A stretch of DNA of 6,514 bases from an uncultured Lachnospiraceae bacterium. GTDB taxonomy: Bacteria; Bacillota; Clostridia; Lachnospirales; Lachnospiraceae. The position numbers and the translations under genes were made by a program. The notes beneath the pieces were generated by a model, which saw only the letters and a list, made by a program, of their open reading frames with translations, made no database searches and was not told the DNA's origin. Of the stretch, positions 1-5,294 are shown one piece after another. The stretch spans positions 1 to 6,514 of the forward strand of contig CADCPJ010000133.1 in the NCBI GenBank assembly GCA_902803245.1. The letters run 5' to 3'. Within the stretch, counting starts at the first letter, position 1, and each line of letters begins with the position of its first letter.

Positions 1-432
1 ATCGAGATTTTATACCACACGAAGGATATTCCGAAGCTCTGCTATGTGGGCGGCAAGTCGGACTGGATCGACTTAAGGGCAGCGGAGAGGGTCGAGATGA
101 AGAGAGGGGATTTCCGCCTCATAAATCTGGGGGTCTCCATAAGGCTCCCGGAAGGCTATGAGGCCCACGTCGTCCCCCGCAGCTCCACCTTCCGCACCTG
201 GGGGCTCATCCAGACCAATTCCATGGGCGTTATCGACAACAGCTTTAGCAGCGCCGAAGATGTCTGGATGGTCCCGATGTACGCCACGAGGGACACGGTA
301 GTGGAGACGGGGGACAGGATCTGCCAGTTCCGTATCATGAGGAACCAGCCGAGGCTCGTTTTCAGGGAAGTGAGCGCGGAGGAGCTCAGCGGCCCGGCGA
401 GGGGCGGCTTCGGCTCGACCGGAAGGGAATAG
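1..432 (+). CDS. dut: dUTP diphosphatase (dUTPase), 5' end cut by the window
   Basis: This enzyme hydrolyses dUTP to dUMP and pyrophosphate in the cytoplasm. It keeps uracil out of DNA and supplies dUMP for thymidylate synthesis. The frame is open from base 1 and gives 143 residues, ending at TAG 430-432. The trimeric dUTPase motifs appear in order (window residue numbers): motif 1 DLRAA 24-28, motif 2 PRSST 59-63, motif 3 GVIDNSF 76-82, motif 4 GDRICQFRI 104-112, and the Gly-rich flexible motif 5 RGGFGSTG 134-141. Family length is about 150 residues, so only a few N-terminal residues are missing; the in-frame GTG at 46 lies inside the fold and is not the start. Asp79 is the expected catalytic Asp. 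The usual motif 3 Tyr, which stacks on the deoxyribose, is Phe82 here. The identification is secure; the upstream context is outside the window. Confidence 0.95.
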   Translation: MEILYHTKDIPKLCYVGGKSDWIDLRAAERVEMKRGDFRLINLGVSIRLPEGYEAHVVPRSSTFRTWGLIQTNSMGVIDNSFSSAEDVWMVPMYATRDTVVETGDRICQFRIMRNQPRLVFREVSAEELSGPARGGFGSTGRE

Positions 433-453
433 CAGGTATCATCGCTGCGAATC

Positions 454-488
454 AAAAAAACCCGGGAACTTGCAGGCAAGTCCCCGGG
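454..488 (-). terminator. Rho-independent terminator of the DUF1292 gene
   Basis: The arms 461-472 and 477-488 form a 12-base-pair stem with one A/C mismatch and a 4-base loop (473-476). Seven consecutive A on the plus strand (454-460) become a U-run directly after the hairpin when read on the minus strand. No T-run follows on the plus side, so the element serves the minus-strand gene, and a terminator for the dUTPase is not evident. The stem starts 16 bases past the DUF1292 stop codon. Confidence 0.9.
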
Positions 489-503
489 ATCTCAATTCCA
501 GAA

Positions 504-827
504 TCATTTTCCGTCAGTCTCGTCGAATTCTTCCTCGTCAAGCAGCTCGTCGAAAGCGTCCGCGGCCCTCTCGTACTCGTCGTCGTCCTCGATGTTCTCG
601 AGCTCCGGCTCCTCGTCCTGTCCGTTGTCGATGTAGCGGTAGAGCAGCACATCGGCGTCCTCTTCCATCTCACCGTCCTCCGTCATCGGCATAAGCGCGA
701 TGTAGAGGTTGTCTCCTGCGGGATAGATCGCGAGAATCGCGCACTCGAGCTCGGAGTCGTCCTCGAGTGTGAGGGTGACTGTATCGACCTCCATTTCCTC
801 GCCGCCGTTTGTTTCAAAATCTCCCAT
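504..827 (-). CDS. DUF1292 family acidic protein (YrzB-like)
   Basis: This is a small cytoplasmic protein of unknown biochemical role, common in Firmicutes. It has 107 residues, ATG at 827-825 and TGA at 506-504. Two parts are visible. The first is a beta-rich stretch (about residues 15-67) running VDTVTLTLEDDSELEC, then IYPAGDNLYIALMP and DVLLYRYID, typical of DUF1292. The second is a very acidic C-terminal helix (about 72-104) ending in FDELLDEEEFDE. By count 41 of 107 residues are Asp or Glu and only three are Arg or Lys, so the protein is strongly acidic. An AGGAGG lies 7 bases before the ATG and fixes the start. In many Firmicutes DUF1292 genes sit in the alaS-yrzL-ruvX cluster (established knowledge); here the gene stands alone between convergent and divergent neighbours, with its own promoter, leader hairpin and terminator. 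Family assignment is confident; function is not known. Confidence 0.9.
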   Translation of the reverse strand: MGDFETNGGEEMEVDTVTLTLEDDSELECAILAIYPAGDNLYIALMPMTEDGEMEEDADVLLYRYIDNGQDEEPELENIEDDDEYERAADAFDELLDEEEFDETDGK

Positions 828-834
828 AGTTCAT

Positions 835-841
835 CCTCCTT
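835..841 (-). promoter_or_regulatory. Ribosome binding site of the DUF1292 gene
   Basis: Read on the minus strand, AAGGAGG lies 7 bases before the ATG at 827-825. It abuts the U-run of the upstream hairpin (842-868), so folding or termination in the leader would directly affect its availability. Confidence 0.85.
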
Positions 842-868
842 AAAAAAGCGGCACCTGCTTCCTGCCGC
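842..868 (-). terminator. Terminator-like hairpin in the DUF1292 leader (possible attenuator)
   Basis: On the minus strand GCGGCA (868-863) pairs perfectly with TGCCGC (853-848) across a 9-base loop. Six U (847-842) follow immediately, and the ribosome binding site comes next. This is the form of an intrinsic terminator placed inside the leader of a gene rather than after one. An upstream segment CCGGCA (minus strand, 892-887) could pair with five bases of the 3' arm and compete with the hairpin. The stem is only 6 pairs, so termination strength is uncertain. The alternative is the 3' end of a short leader RNA of about 100 nucleotides. Confidence 0.5.
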
Positions 869-904
869 AAACCTTCTCATTCAAGATGCCGGTTCTTAAG
901 CTTC

Positions 905-920
905 CGGGATCTTTCTCCCG
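905..920 (-). other. Small hairpin within the DUF1292 leader
   Basis: The 5-base arms at 905-909 and 916-920 are exact complements with a 6-base loop. On the minus-strand transcript this sits between the inferred start of transcription (about 945) and the terminator-like hairpin. It could be part of a folded leader. No known riboswitch class is recognised here. Confidence 0.35.
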
Positions 921-951
921 ATGCGAAAGAATCGCGAAAAGCACGTATGCG

Positions 952-979
952 AGTATAAATGTATCAGATGCCATGCCAA
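952..979 (-). promoter_or_regulatory. Sigma-A-type promoter of the DUF1292 gene
   Basis: On the minus strand, -35 TTGGCA (979-974, 5 of 6 matches to consensus) and -10 TATACT (957-952, 5 of 6) are separated by 16 bases. The predicted transcription start is near 945, which gives a leader of roughly 117 nucleotides before the ATG at 827. This is the clearest promoter in the window. Confidence 0.7.
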
Positions 980-982
980 AAT

Positions 983-1016
983 GCAACGCAAAAGTTGCGG
1001 TTCGCAAAAACCGCGG
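983..1016. repeat. Overlapping inverted repeats upstream of the DUF1292 promoter
   Basis: GCAAC 983-987 pairs with GTTGC 994-998. The overlapping GCGGTT 997-1002 pairs with AACCGC 1009-1014 (loop 1003-1008). The two mutually exclusive palindromes sit just upstream of the minus-strand -35 box (974-979), a usual place for a regulator site. No particular regulator is recognised. Confidence 0.4.
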
Positions 1017-1025
1017 AAAGCGCAG

Positions 1026-1063
1026 AAACTTCAATCCGCAGGGCGCGTAAACTTCAATCCGCA
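1026..1063. repeat. Exact 15-base direct repeat, candidate operator
   Basis: AAACTTCAATCCGCA occurs at 1026-1040 and again, without mismatch, at 1049-1063, so the copies are 23 bases apart start to start with an 8-base GC-rich spacer. Two helical turns would place both copies on about the same DNA face. The second copy ends at the weak -35 candidate for the rightward kinase gene, which is the position expected of an activator site. No factor can be named from sequence. Confidence 0.55.
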
Positions 1064-1091
1064 CTGGAATATTTGCGGGTTCTGGTGTAAT
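1064..1091 (+). promoter_or_regulatory. Weak candidate promoter of the NahK-like kinase gene
   Basis: A -10 candidate TGTAAT (1086-1091, 5 of 6 matches) is preceded at 16 bases by a poor -35 candidate CTGGAA (1064-1069, 3 of 6). The poor -35 next to the direct repeat at 1049-1063 fits an activator-dependent promoter, but the call rests on weak matches. Confidence 0.3.
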
Positions 1092-1134
1092 ATGAAAATA
1101 ACGTCAGAATCAGCATATTTCAGGGAATTTTCAG

Positions 1135-2226
1135 ATGAACGAGCACAAGATGTGGGATATTGTCCGGCAATTCGGATTTGCCGGGGAGACCGAATCGATC
1201 GCCCCTTTCGGAAGGGGACATATCAATGACACATACAGTGTGAGCTGCACCGGCGGTTACAAGTACATTCTTCAGAGAATCAATGTCAGTATCTTCAGGC
1301 ACCCGGAAGATGTGATGAACAACATCGAGCAGGTGACTCTCTATCTGCGTGACAAGATCCGGGAAAGGGGCGGGGACGAGCGCCGGGAGACGCTGCATGT
1401 CCTTCGTGCGTCCGACGGGAGAACGTTTATCACCGACAACACCGGTGAGGTGTGGCGCGCCTACGACTTCATTCCCAATTCCGTCAGCTGCGACATCGCG
1501 AGGAACGCGGGGGACTCATACCGCTGCGGCATCGCTTTCGGGTCGTTTGAGAGGGATCTCGCTGATTTTCCCGTTGACCGCTTAAAAGAGACAATCCCGA
1601 ATTTCCATTACACCCCTGCCCGCTACGACAATTTTGAGCAGGCGGTCCGGCAGAACTTTGCCATGCGGGCGGAAGGCTGCAGCGATGAGATCCATTTTCT
1701 GGAGGAGAGGGCTGCGTGCAGGTCGGAGCTCACCGATGGGTGCGCCGCGGGAAAACTGCCCGTGCGCGTGACGCACAATGACACGAAGATCAACAACGTG
1801 CTGTTTGACAGAGTGACCGGTGAGATCTTAGCTGTCGTGGACCTCGATACCGTGATGCCGGGGCTGACTGCCTACGATTTCGGAGACATGATCCGATCGG
1901 GAGCCGCGACCGGCGCGGAGGATGAGGCGGACCTGTCAAAAGTCGGCTTTGATATCAGCAAATTCGAGGGTTATCTGCGCGGGTATATCGAGGGCTGCGG
2001 CGGTGCGCTCACGAAAGAGGAGATAAGGGTTCTTCCGAGAGCGGCTTATGTCATCACTTATGAGCAGGCCCTTCGCTTCCTGGAGGATCACTTAAACGGA
2101 GACATTTACTACAAGATCTCCGTTCCGGGACACAACCTGATCCGCGCCCGCACGCAGATCAGACTTCTTTCTGAGATGGAGAAGTATATGGACGAGATGC
2201 AGCGAATGACGGCTGCATATCTGTAG
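1135..2226 (+). CDS. nahK: N-acetylhexosamine 1-kinase-like sugar kinase (APH/phosphotransferase fold)
   Basis: This 363-residue cytoplasmic kinase belongs to the aminoglycoside phosphotransferase/choline kinase fold and resembles bifidobacterial NahK (about 359 residues) along its whole length. NahK phosphorylates the anomeric position of GlcNAc or GalNAc with ATP, feeding the lacto-N-biose/galacto-N-biose route. The N-lobe has GRGHIND at 26-32 and YILQRINVSIF at 44-54. The catalytic loop VTHNDTKINN is at 212-221 with the presumed base Asp216. The metal-binding segment VVDLDTVMPG is at 234-243. DFGDMIRSGA (248-257), DLSKVGFD (266-273) and the C-terminal PGHNLIRARTQIRL (331-344) are also family-like. 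The start ATG has a modest AGGGA 8 bases upstream. No phosphorylase, uridylyltransferase or epimerase partner is in the window, so the natural substrate is inferred only. Acceptors other than N-acetylhexosamines are possible. Confidence 0.8.
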   Translation: MNEHKMWDIVRQFGFAGETESIAPFGRGHINDTYSVSCTGGYKYILQRINVSIFRHPEDVMNNIEQVTLYLRDKIRERGGDERRETLHVLRASDGRTFITDNTGEVWRAYDFIPNSVSCDIARNAGDSYRCGIAFGSFERDLADFPVDRLKETIPNFHYTPARYDNFEQAVRQNFAMRAEGCSDEIHFLEERAACRSELTDGCAAGKLPVRVTHNDTKINNVLFDRVTGEILAVVDLDTVMPGLTAYDFGDMIRSGAATGAEDEADLSKVGFDISKFEGYLRGYIEGCGGALTKEEIRVLPRAAYVITYEQALRFLEDHLNGDIYYKISVPGHNLIRARTQIRLLSEMEKYMDEMQRMTAAYL

Positions 2227-2227
2227 T

Positions 2228-2274
2228 ACAGGGAGAACTGTCGCTGGCGCTTTCTTTTTTGTGGGCGTACAGCG
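2228..2274 (+). terminator. Possible weak terminator region after the kinase gene
   Basis: Just past the TAG, ACAG 2228-2231 can pair with CTGT 2238-2241. Next, 2242-2250 can pair with 2265-2274 with one bulged A (2269) and one G/U pair, around a U-rich 14-base loop containing TTTCTTTTTT. The pyrimidine run is in the loop instead of after the stem, so this is not a classical intrinsic terminator. Confidence 0.3.
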
Positions 2275-2323
2275 GCATTTCTCTTGTTTTGCTCAACGCG
2301 CGGTGGAGTTTTTTCCGCAATTA

Positions 2324-2332
2324 TGAGATAAT
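2324..2332 (+). promoter_or_regulatory. Extended -10 promoter for the GH13-like gene
   Basis: TGA followed by GATAAT (2327-2332, 5 of 6 matches to TATAAT) forms an extended -10 element. The -35 region (about 2304-2309) matches poorly, which extended -10 promoters tolerate. Transcription would start near 2339, which leaves the ATG at 2344 almost no leader and favours the ATG at 2386. Confidence 0.5.
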
Positions 2333-2375
2333 TAGTATTCAGCATGAAGAAAAGAGGGCATTTTGGAACTGGACC

Positions 2376-2380
2376 GGAGG
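2376..2380 (+). promoter_or_regulatory. Ribosome binding site deciding the GH13-like start at 2386
   Basis: GGAGG lies 5 bases before ATG 2386. The in-frame ATG at 2344, 14 codons upstream, has no comparable purine-rich site and is almost on the predicted transcription start. Confidence 0.8.
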
Positions 2381-2385
2381 AAAAT

Positions 2386-4587
2386 ATGGGGGCAGACAGA
2401 TATCATGTACTTCCAGGGGACCCCGAGAGTCTCGGGGCAAAACAGCTTGCAGTAGGTATCAATTTTGCATTTGCGGTGCCGGAGGACTCTGAGGCCACTC
2501 TGGTGATCGTCAGTACGGACGGAGATATGAAGGAGATCCAGCGCATCCCGCTGGACAAGGAAGCGCGAACGGGCTGTGTCTCGTCTGTGTGCCTCAAAGA
2601 CGCCAGGGCGGAGGAGATCGGCTACTACTATGAGGTCGACGGAAAACGCGTCATGGATCCCTATGCCTCCGGCATCCGGGGAAATGCCTGCACGGTGCTT
2701 CCCGGAACCTATGACTGGGGAGAAGACGCATTTCCCAGAATTCCCCTGGAGGAGCTTCTCATCTACAAGCTCCACGTCCGCGGCTTCACGAAGAAGGCCA
2801 GGAAAGTGAAGAAGAGGGGGACATTTGCCGGCGTCATCGAGCAGATCCCTTATATCGAGCAGCTCGGCTTCAACGCCGTGGAGCTCATGCCGATTTACGA
2901 GTGGGACGAGTCTCTTAAGATCCAGCCGTTTTCCGCGGCCCTTGACGATGGAAAGGGAACCGCGAAGGCCGCCCCGATGAAGAACTACTGGGGCTATGCC
3001 GAGAAGAATTTCTTCTTTGCCCCGAAGGCGCGCTTCTCTTCTGATCCCGACGCCCCTTCCGAGCTGCGCTCTTTAGTGAGAGCCCTCCATGGCCGCGGGA
3101 TGGAAGTCATCATGGAGATGTACTTTCCCTCGGGAACCGATCCCTTCATGGCCATGCTGGCGATCCGCCACTGGAAGTCGCAGTACCGCATCGATGGGTT
3201 CCATTTCATCGGCGACGGCGTGCCGGTGAGCTCCATTGTGAAAGATCCTCTGCTTACGACCACGAAGCTCTGCTTCGAAAATGTGGACGCGGACTGGATC
3301 TACGGCGGAAATGAGCCGAGGCTTCGGAATCTCCTCGTGTACCGCGATGAGTTTGAGCACACGGCGCGGGCCCTTCTCAAAGGGGATGAGGGACAGCTTG
3401 AGGACTTCGCCCGCTTTGTGCGCAGGAATCCCTCCACGCATGGCTACGTCAACTACGTCGCCAACGTCAACGGCTTCACGCTCTACGACGCGGTCTGCTA
3501 CGACCGCAAGCACAACGAGAAGAACGGAGAGGACAACCGGGACGGGACGCACTGGAACCTCAGCTGGAACTGCGGCGTCGAGGGCCCTTCGAGGAAGCGG
3601 CAGATCCGCAAGCTGCGCATAAAGCAGGTGAAAAATGCACTTCTTTACACCTTTCTCGCGCAGGGAACGCCGCTGCTCCTCGCCGGAGATGAGGGACTCA
3701 ACACCCAGGGCGGGAACAACAACGCCTACGCCAGCGACGACTCGACCGGCTGGACCGACTGGAGCGAGGGTAAGGATGCGGAGGAGATCCGGAAGTTTAC
3801 GGCGGCCCTCACGGCATTCCGCAGGAAGCATCCGATTCTCCATATGCCGAGGGAATTAAAGGGCACCGATTACCGGTCCCTCGGCTGCCCGGACATCTCC
3901 TTCCATGACAGCAAGGCCTGGGTCTGTTCATTTGAAAATGTATCAAGGACTCTTGCGGTGATGTATAACGGGCTGTATACTCAGGAAGGCAAAAAACTCC
4001 CCGGGGACGGGAAGGGGAAGAGCGACGGCAATGAGGCCGGGGCCTTCCCGCCGTCAGAGTACGTCTATATCGCCTACAATGCCTTCTGGGATGCGCATCC
4101 GTTTGCGCTGCCGGACCTGCCCGCGAATTGGAAATGGTATCCGGCGATCAGCTCGGGGGCAGAAGCGGGGGCGGAATTCGCGCCTGAGGACGCCCCGCCG
4201 TGCGAGAACCAGAAGTACTGCGAGTCAGGCCCGCGCACGGTCACGGTCCTCATCGGAAAGCGCGACGAGACGATCAGGGAAGAGACGCCCGCCTGGAAGA
4301 CGCGGAGGAATCACAGAAAGTCCGGCAAAGCGAAGAACCCTGAGGAAAACCCGGGAGAGGGCAGAAAGTCCGGCAAGGCGAAGGATCCGCAGGAAAGCCC
4401 GGAAAAGGGCAGGAAGGCGGGCAAAGCGAAGGATCCGCAGGAAAGCCCGGAAAAGGGCAGGAAGGCGGGCAAGGCGGAGGATCCGCAGGAAAGCCCGGAA
4501 AAGGGCAAAAAGTCCCGCGCAGCGAAGGACGGATCAGAAGAGAGCGGGAAGGCCAGCGCAGCGAAGGACAGTTCAGGAGAGAGCTAA
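2386..4587 (+). CDS. GlgX/isoamylase-type GH13 protein with degenerate active site (probable pseudoenzyme) and repeat tail
   Basis: This 733-residue protein resembles glycogen debranching enzymes, which cleave alpha-1,6 branches. It has an N-terminal CBM48-like beta domain (about 5-110), LHVRGFT at 129-135, a GH13 barrel to about 485, a C-terminal beta domain (about 490-625), and a low-complexity tail (645-733). The hallmark stretch NRDGT 384-388, LSWNCGVEG 392-400, GTPLLLAGDE 427-436 and GNNNAYASDD 443-452 is clear. The catalytic regions are degraded. Region I reads VIMEMYFPSG (241-250) where family members have a D..YNH pattern. Region II reads IDGFHFIGDG (269-278), so the nucleophile Asp is Ile275 and the usual Arg is His273. 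The region III Glu298 appears kept. Region IV reads VANVNGFTL (358-366), so His and Asp are Val361 and Asn362. Hydrolysis is therefore unlikely (inference), and glucan binding or scaffolding is more plausible. No signal peptide is seen. Confidence 0.85.
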   Translation: MGADRYHVLPGDPESLGAKQLAVGINFAFAVPEDSEATLVIVSTDGDMKEIQRIPLDKEARTGCVSSVCLKDARAEEIGYYYEVDGKRVMDPYASGIRGNACTVLPGTYDWGEDAFPRIPLEELLIYKLHVRGFTKKARKVKKRGTFAGVIEQIPYIEQLGFNAVELMPIYEWDESLKIQPFSAALDDGKGTAKAAPMKNYWGYAEKNFFFAPKARFSSDPDAPSELRSLVRALHGRGMEVIMEMYFPSGTDPFMAMLAIRHWKSQYRIDGFHFIGDGVPVSSIVKDPLLTTTKLCFENVDADWIYGGNEPRLRNLLVYRDEFEHTARALLKGDEGQLEDFARFVRRNPSTHGYVNYVANVNGFTLYDAVCYDRKHNEKNGEDNRDGTHWNLSWNCGVEGPSRKRQIRKLRIKQVKNALLYTFLAQGTPLLLAGDEGLNTQGGNNNAYASDDSTGWTDWSEGKDAEEIRKFTAALTAFRRKHPILHMPRELKGTDYRSLGCPDISFHDSKAWVCSFENVSRTLAVMYNGLYTQEGKKLPGDGKGKSDGNEAGAFPPSEYVYIAYNAFWDAHPFALPDLPANWKWYPAISSGAEAGAEFAPEDAPPCENQKYCESGPRTVTVLIGKRDETIREETPAWKTRRNHRKSGKAKNPEENPGEGRKSGKAKDPQESPEKGRKAGKAKDPQESPEKGRKAGKAEDPQESPEKGKKSRAAKDGSEESGKASAAKDSSGES
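4318..4509 (+). repeat. Four tandem 48-base units encoding a 16-residue Lys/Glu/Pro repeat
   Basis: The units start at 4318, 4366, 4414 and 4462 inside the GH13-like gene and encode variants of KAGKAKDPQESPEKGR. Units 2 to 4 are nearly identical at the DNA level and unit 1 has diverged, which suggests recent in-frame expansion. The product is a charged, probably disordered tail, slightly basic in units 1-3 and about neutral in unit 4. A non-repetitive Lys/Ser/Ala-rich end (4510-4584) follows. Such repeats are prone to copy-number change between strains. Confidence 0.9.
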
Positions 4588-4602
4588 GAGGCTTGGAATT
4601 AC

Positions 4603-5184
4603 ATGGAAGAGAAGAACCGCCTGACCTTGAAAAAAGCTGCTGCCCACTTAAGGACCATCACGCGGCACCACAATCTGGTATGCGGGTACTGCCTGAGAGC
4701 GGGCCTCATTTGCCAGGGCCTCACTCATGATCTCAGCAAGCTCTCCCCGACGGAGTTCCTTGTCGGCGCCCGCTATTATCAGGGCATGAGAAGCCCGAAC
4801 AATGCGGAGCGGGAGGAGAGAGGATATTCCTCCTCCTGGCTGCATCACAAGGGAAGAAACAAACACCACTACGAGTACTATCTCGACTACACGGCGGACA
4901 GGAACAACAAAATGGGGATGGCCGGAGGGCAGATGCCGAGGCGCTTTGTAGCCGAGATGATCTTTGACAGGGTGAGCGCGTCCAAGGTGTACCAGGGCGA
5001 CCGCTACACCGACCGCTCGCCGCTGGAGTATTTTCTCGCGAGCCGGGACAGGAGCTGGTTCATCAACGACGTGACGAAGCGGCAGATGGAATTTCTTCTC
5101 CGCATGTGGGCGGAGAAGGGAGAGGACCACACGATCCGGTACATCAGGAAGGTGTTCCTGAAGGGAAAGAACCGGTACCGGTGA
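4603..5184 (+). CDS. DUF5662 family protein, His-rich, function unknown
   Basis: This 193-residue cytoplasmic protein is recognised as DUF5662 by the THDLSKLSPTEF segment (41-52), YYQGMRSP (58-65), GYSSSWLHHKGRNKHHYEYY (74-93) and the C-terminal WFINDVTKRQMEFLLRMW block (152-169). Its His residues (H22/H23, H42-D43, H81/H82, H88/H89) are arranged as in HD-type metal-dependent phosphohydrolases. That suggests metal binding, but no activity is established from sequence. The gene starts 15 bases after the GH13-like stop codon. Its ribosome binding site is weak (AGAGG at 4587-4591, 11 bases from the ATG and overlapping the previous stop), so translation may depend on coupling. Co-transcription with the GH13-like gene is very likely. 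There is no signal peptide or membrane segment. The stop is TGA 5182-5184. Confidence 0.85.
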   Translation: MEEKNRLTLKKAAAHLRTITRHHNLVCGYCLRAGLICQGLTHDLSKLSPTEFLVGARYYQGMRSPNNAEREERGYSSSWLHHKGRNKHHYEYYLDYTADRNNKMGMAGGQMPRRFVAEMIFDRVSASKVYQGDRYTDRSPLEYFLASRDRSWFINDVTKRQMEFLLRMWAEKGEDHTIRYIRKVFLKGKNRYR

Positions 5185-5227
5185 CATCCGCTTAAAGCGG
5201 TTGCCGATATGGTGAAGAACCGGTGCC
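5167..5227 (+). repeat. Short imperfect direct repeat around the end of the DUF5662 gene
   Basis: AAGAACCGGT at 5167-5176 recurs at 5215-5224; with the following three bases 12 of 13 positions match, and the spacing is 48 bases. The first copy runs into a 12-base palindrome (5171-5182) and overlaps the last codons of the gene. Between the copies, CCGCT 5188-5192 and AGCGG 5196-5200 form a 5-pair hairpin with no T-run, so it is not a credible terminator. The stretch 5185-5294 shows no convincing promoter. The repeat may be chance or a remnant of a small duplication. Confidence 0.35.
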
Positions 5228-5279
5228 TGCGGCATCTTTAGATCAGGTGCCATGCCGGGGGAAGAATCAGTGGGGATGT

Positions 5280-5288
5280 AAGGAAAGG
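5280..5288 (+). promoter_or_regulatory. Ribosome binding site deciding the ftsW-like start at 5295
   Basis: A purine run AAGGAAAGG ends 6 bases before ATG 5295. The frame is open further upstream to a GTG at 5223, but the intervening 24 codons do not look like an FtsW N-terminus and the GTG lacks a ribosome binding site. Confidence 0.75.
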
Positions 5289-5294
5289 CCAGGA

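Noticed and set aside
848..868. T-box riboswitch in front of DUF1292, suggested by an AGGTGCCGC stretch near a terminator-like hairpin
   Set aside because: The conserved T-box sequence and specifier stem are absent and the leader is too short; DUF1292 is not an amino-acid-related gene.
1026..1063. Minimal CRISPR array
   Set aside because: There are only two 15-base repeats with an 8-base spacer, and no cas genes; an operator is a better reading.
840..1064. Minus-strand open frame of 74 codons ending directly before the DUF1292 ribosome binding site
   Set aside because: It begins with a GTG lacking a ribosome binding site, runs across the promoter, the direct repeat and the leader hairpin, and its product resembles no family.
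921..1229. Plus-strand open frame of 102 codons
   Set aside because: It overlaps the start of the kinase gene in another frame, spans the regulatory features, and its Cys/Lys-rich product looks like random translation.
3073..3843. Long minus-strand open frame of 256 codons opposite the GH13-like gene
   Set aside because: It is a frame shadow caused by GC-rich codon use; the plus-strand frame has unmistakable GH13 motifs and the antisense product has none.
4031..4624. Arg-rich plus-strand frame of 197 codons overlapping the repeat tail
   Set aside because: The repetitive Arg/Lys product is the alternative-frame reading of the 48-base repeats. It has no ribosome binding site and overlaps the real coding frame.
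5188..5200. Terminator after the DUF5662 gene
   Set aside because: The 5-pair stem with a 3-base loop is not followed by a T-run.
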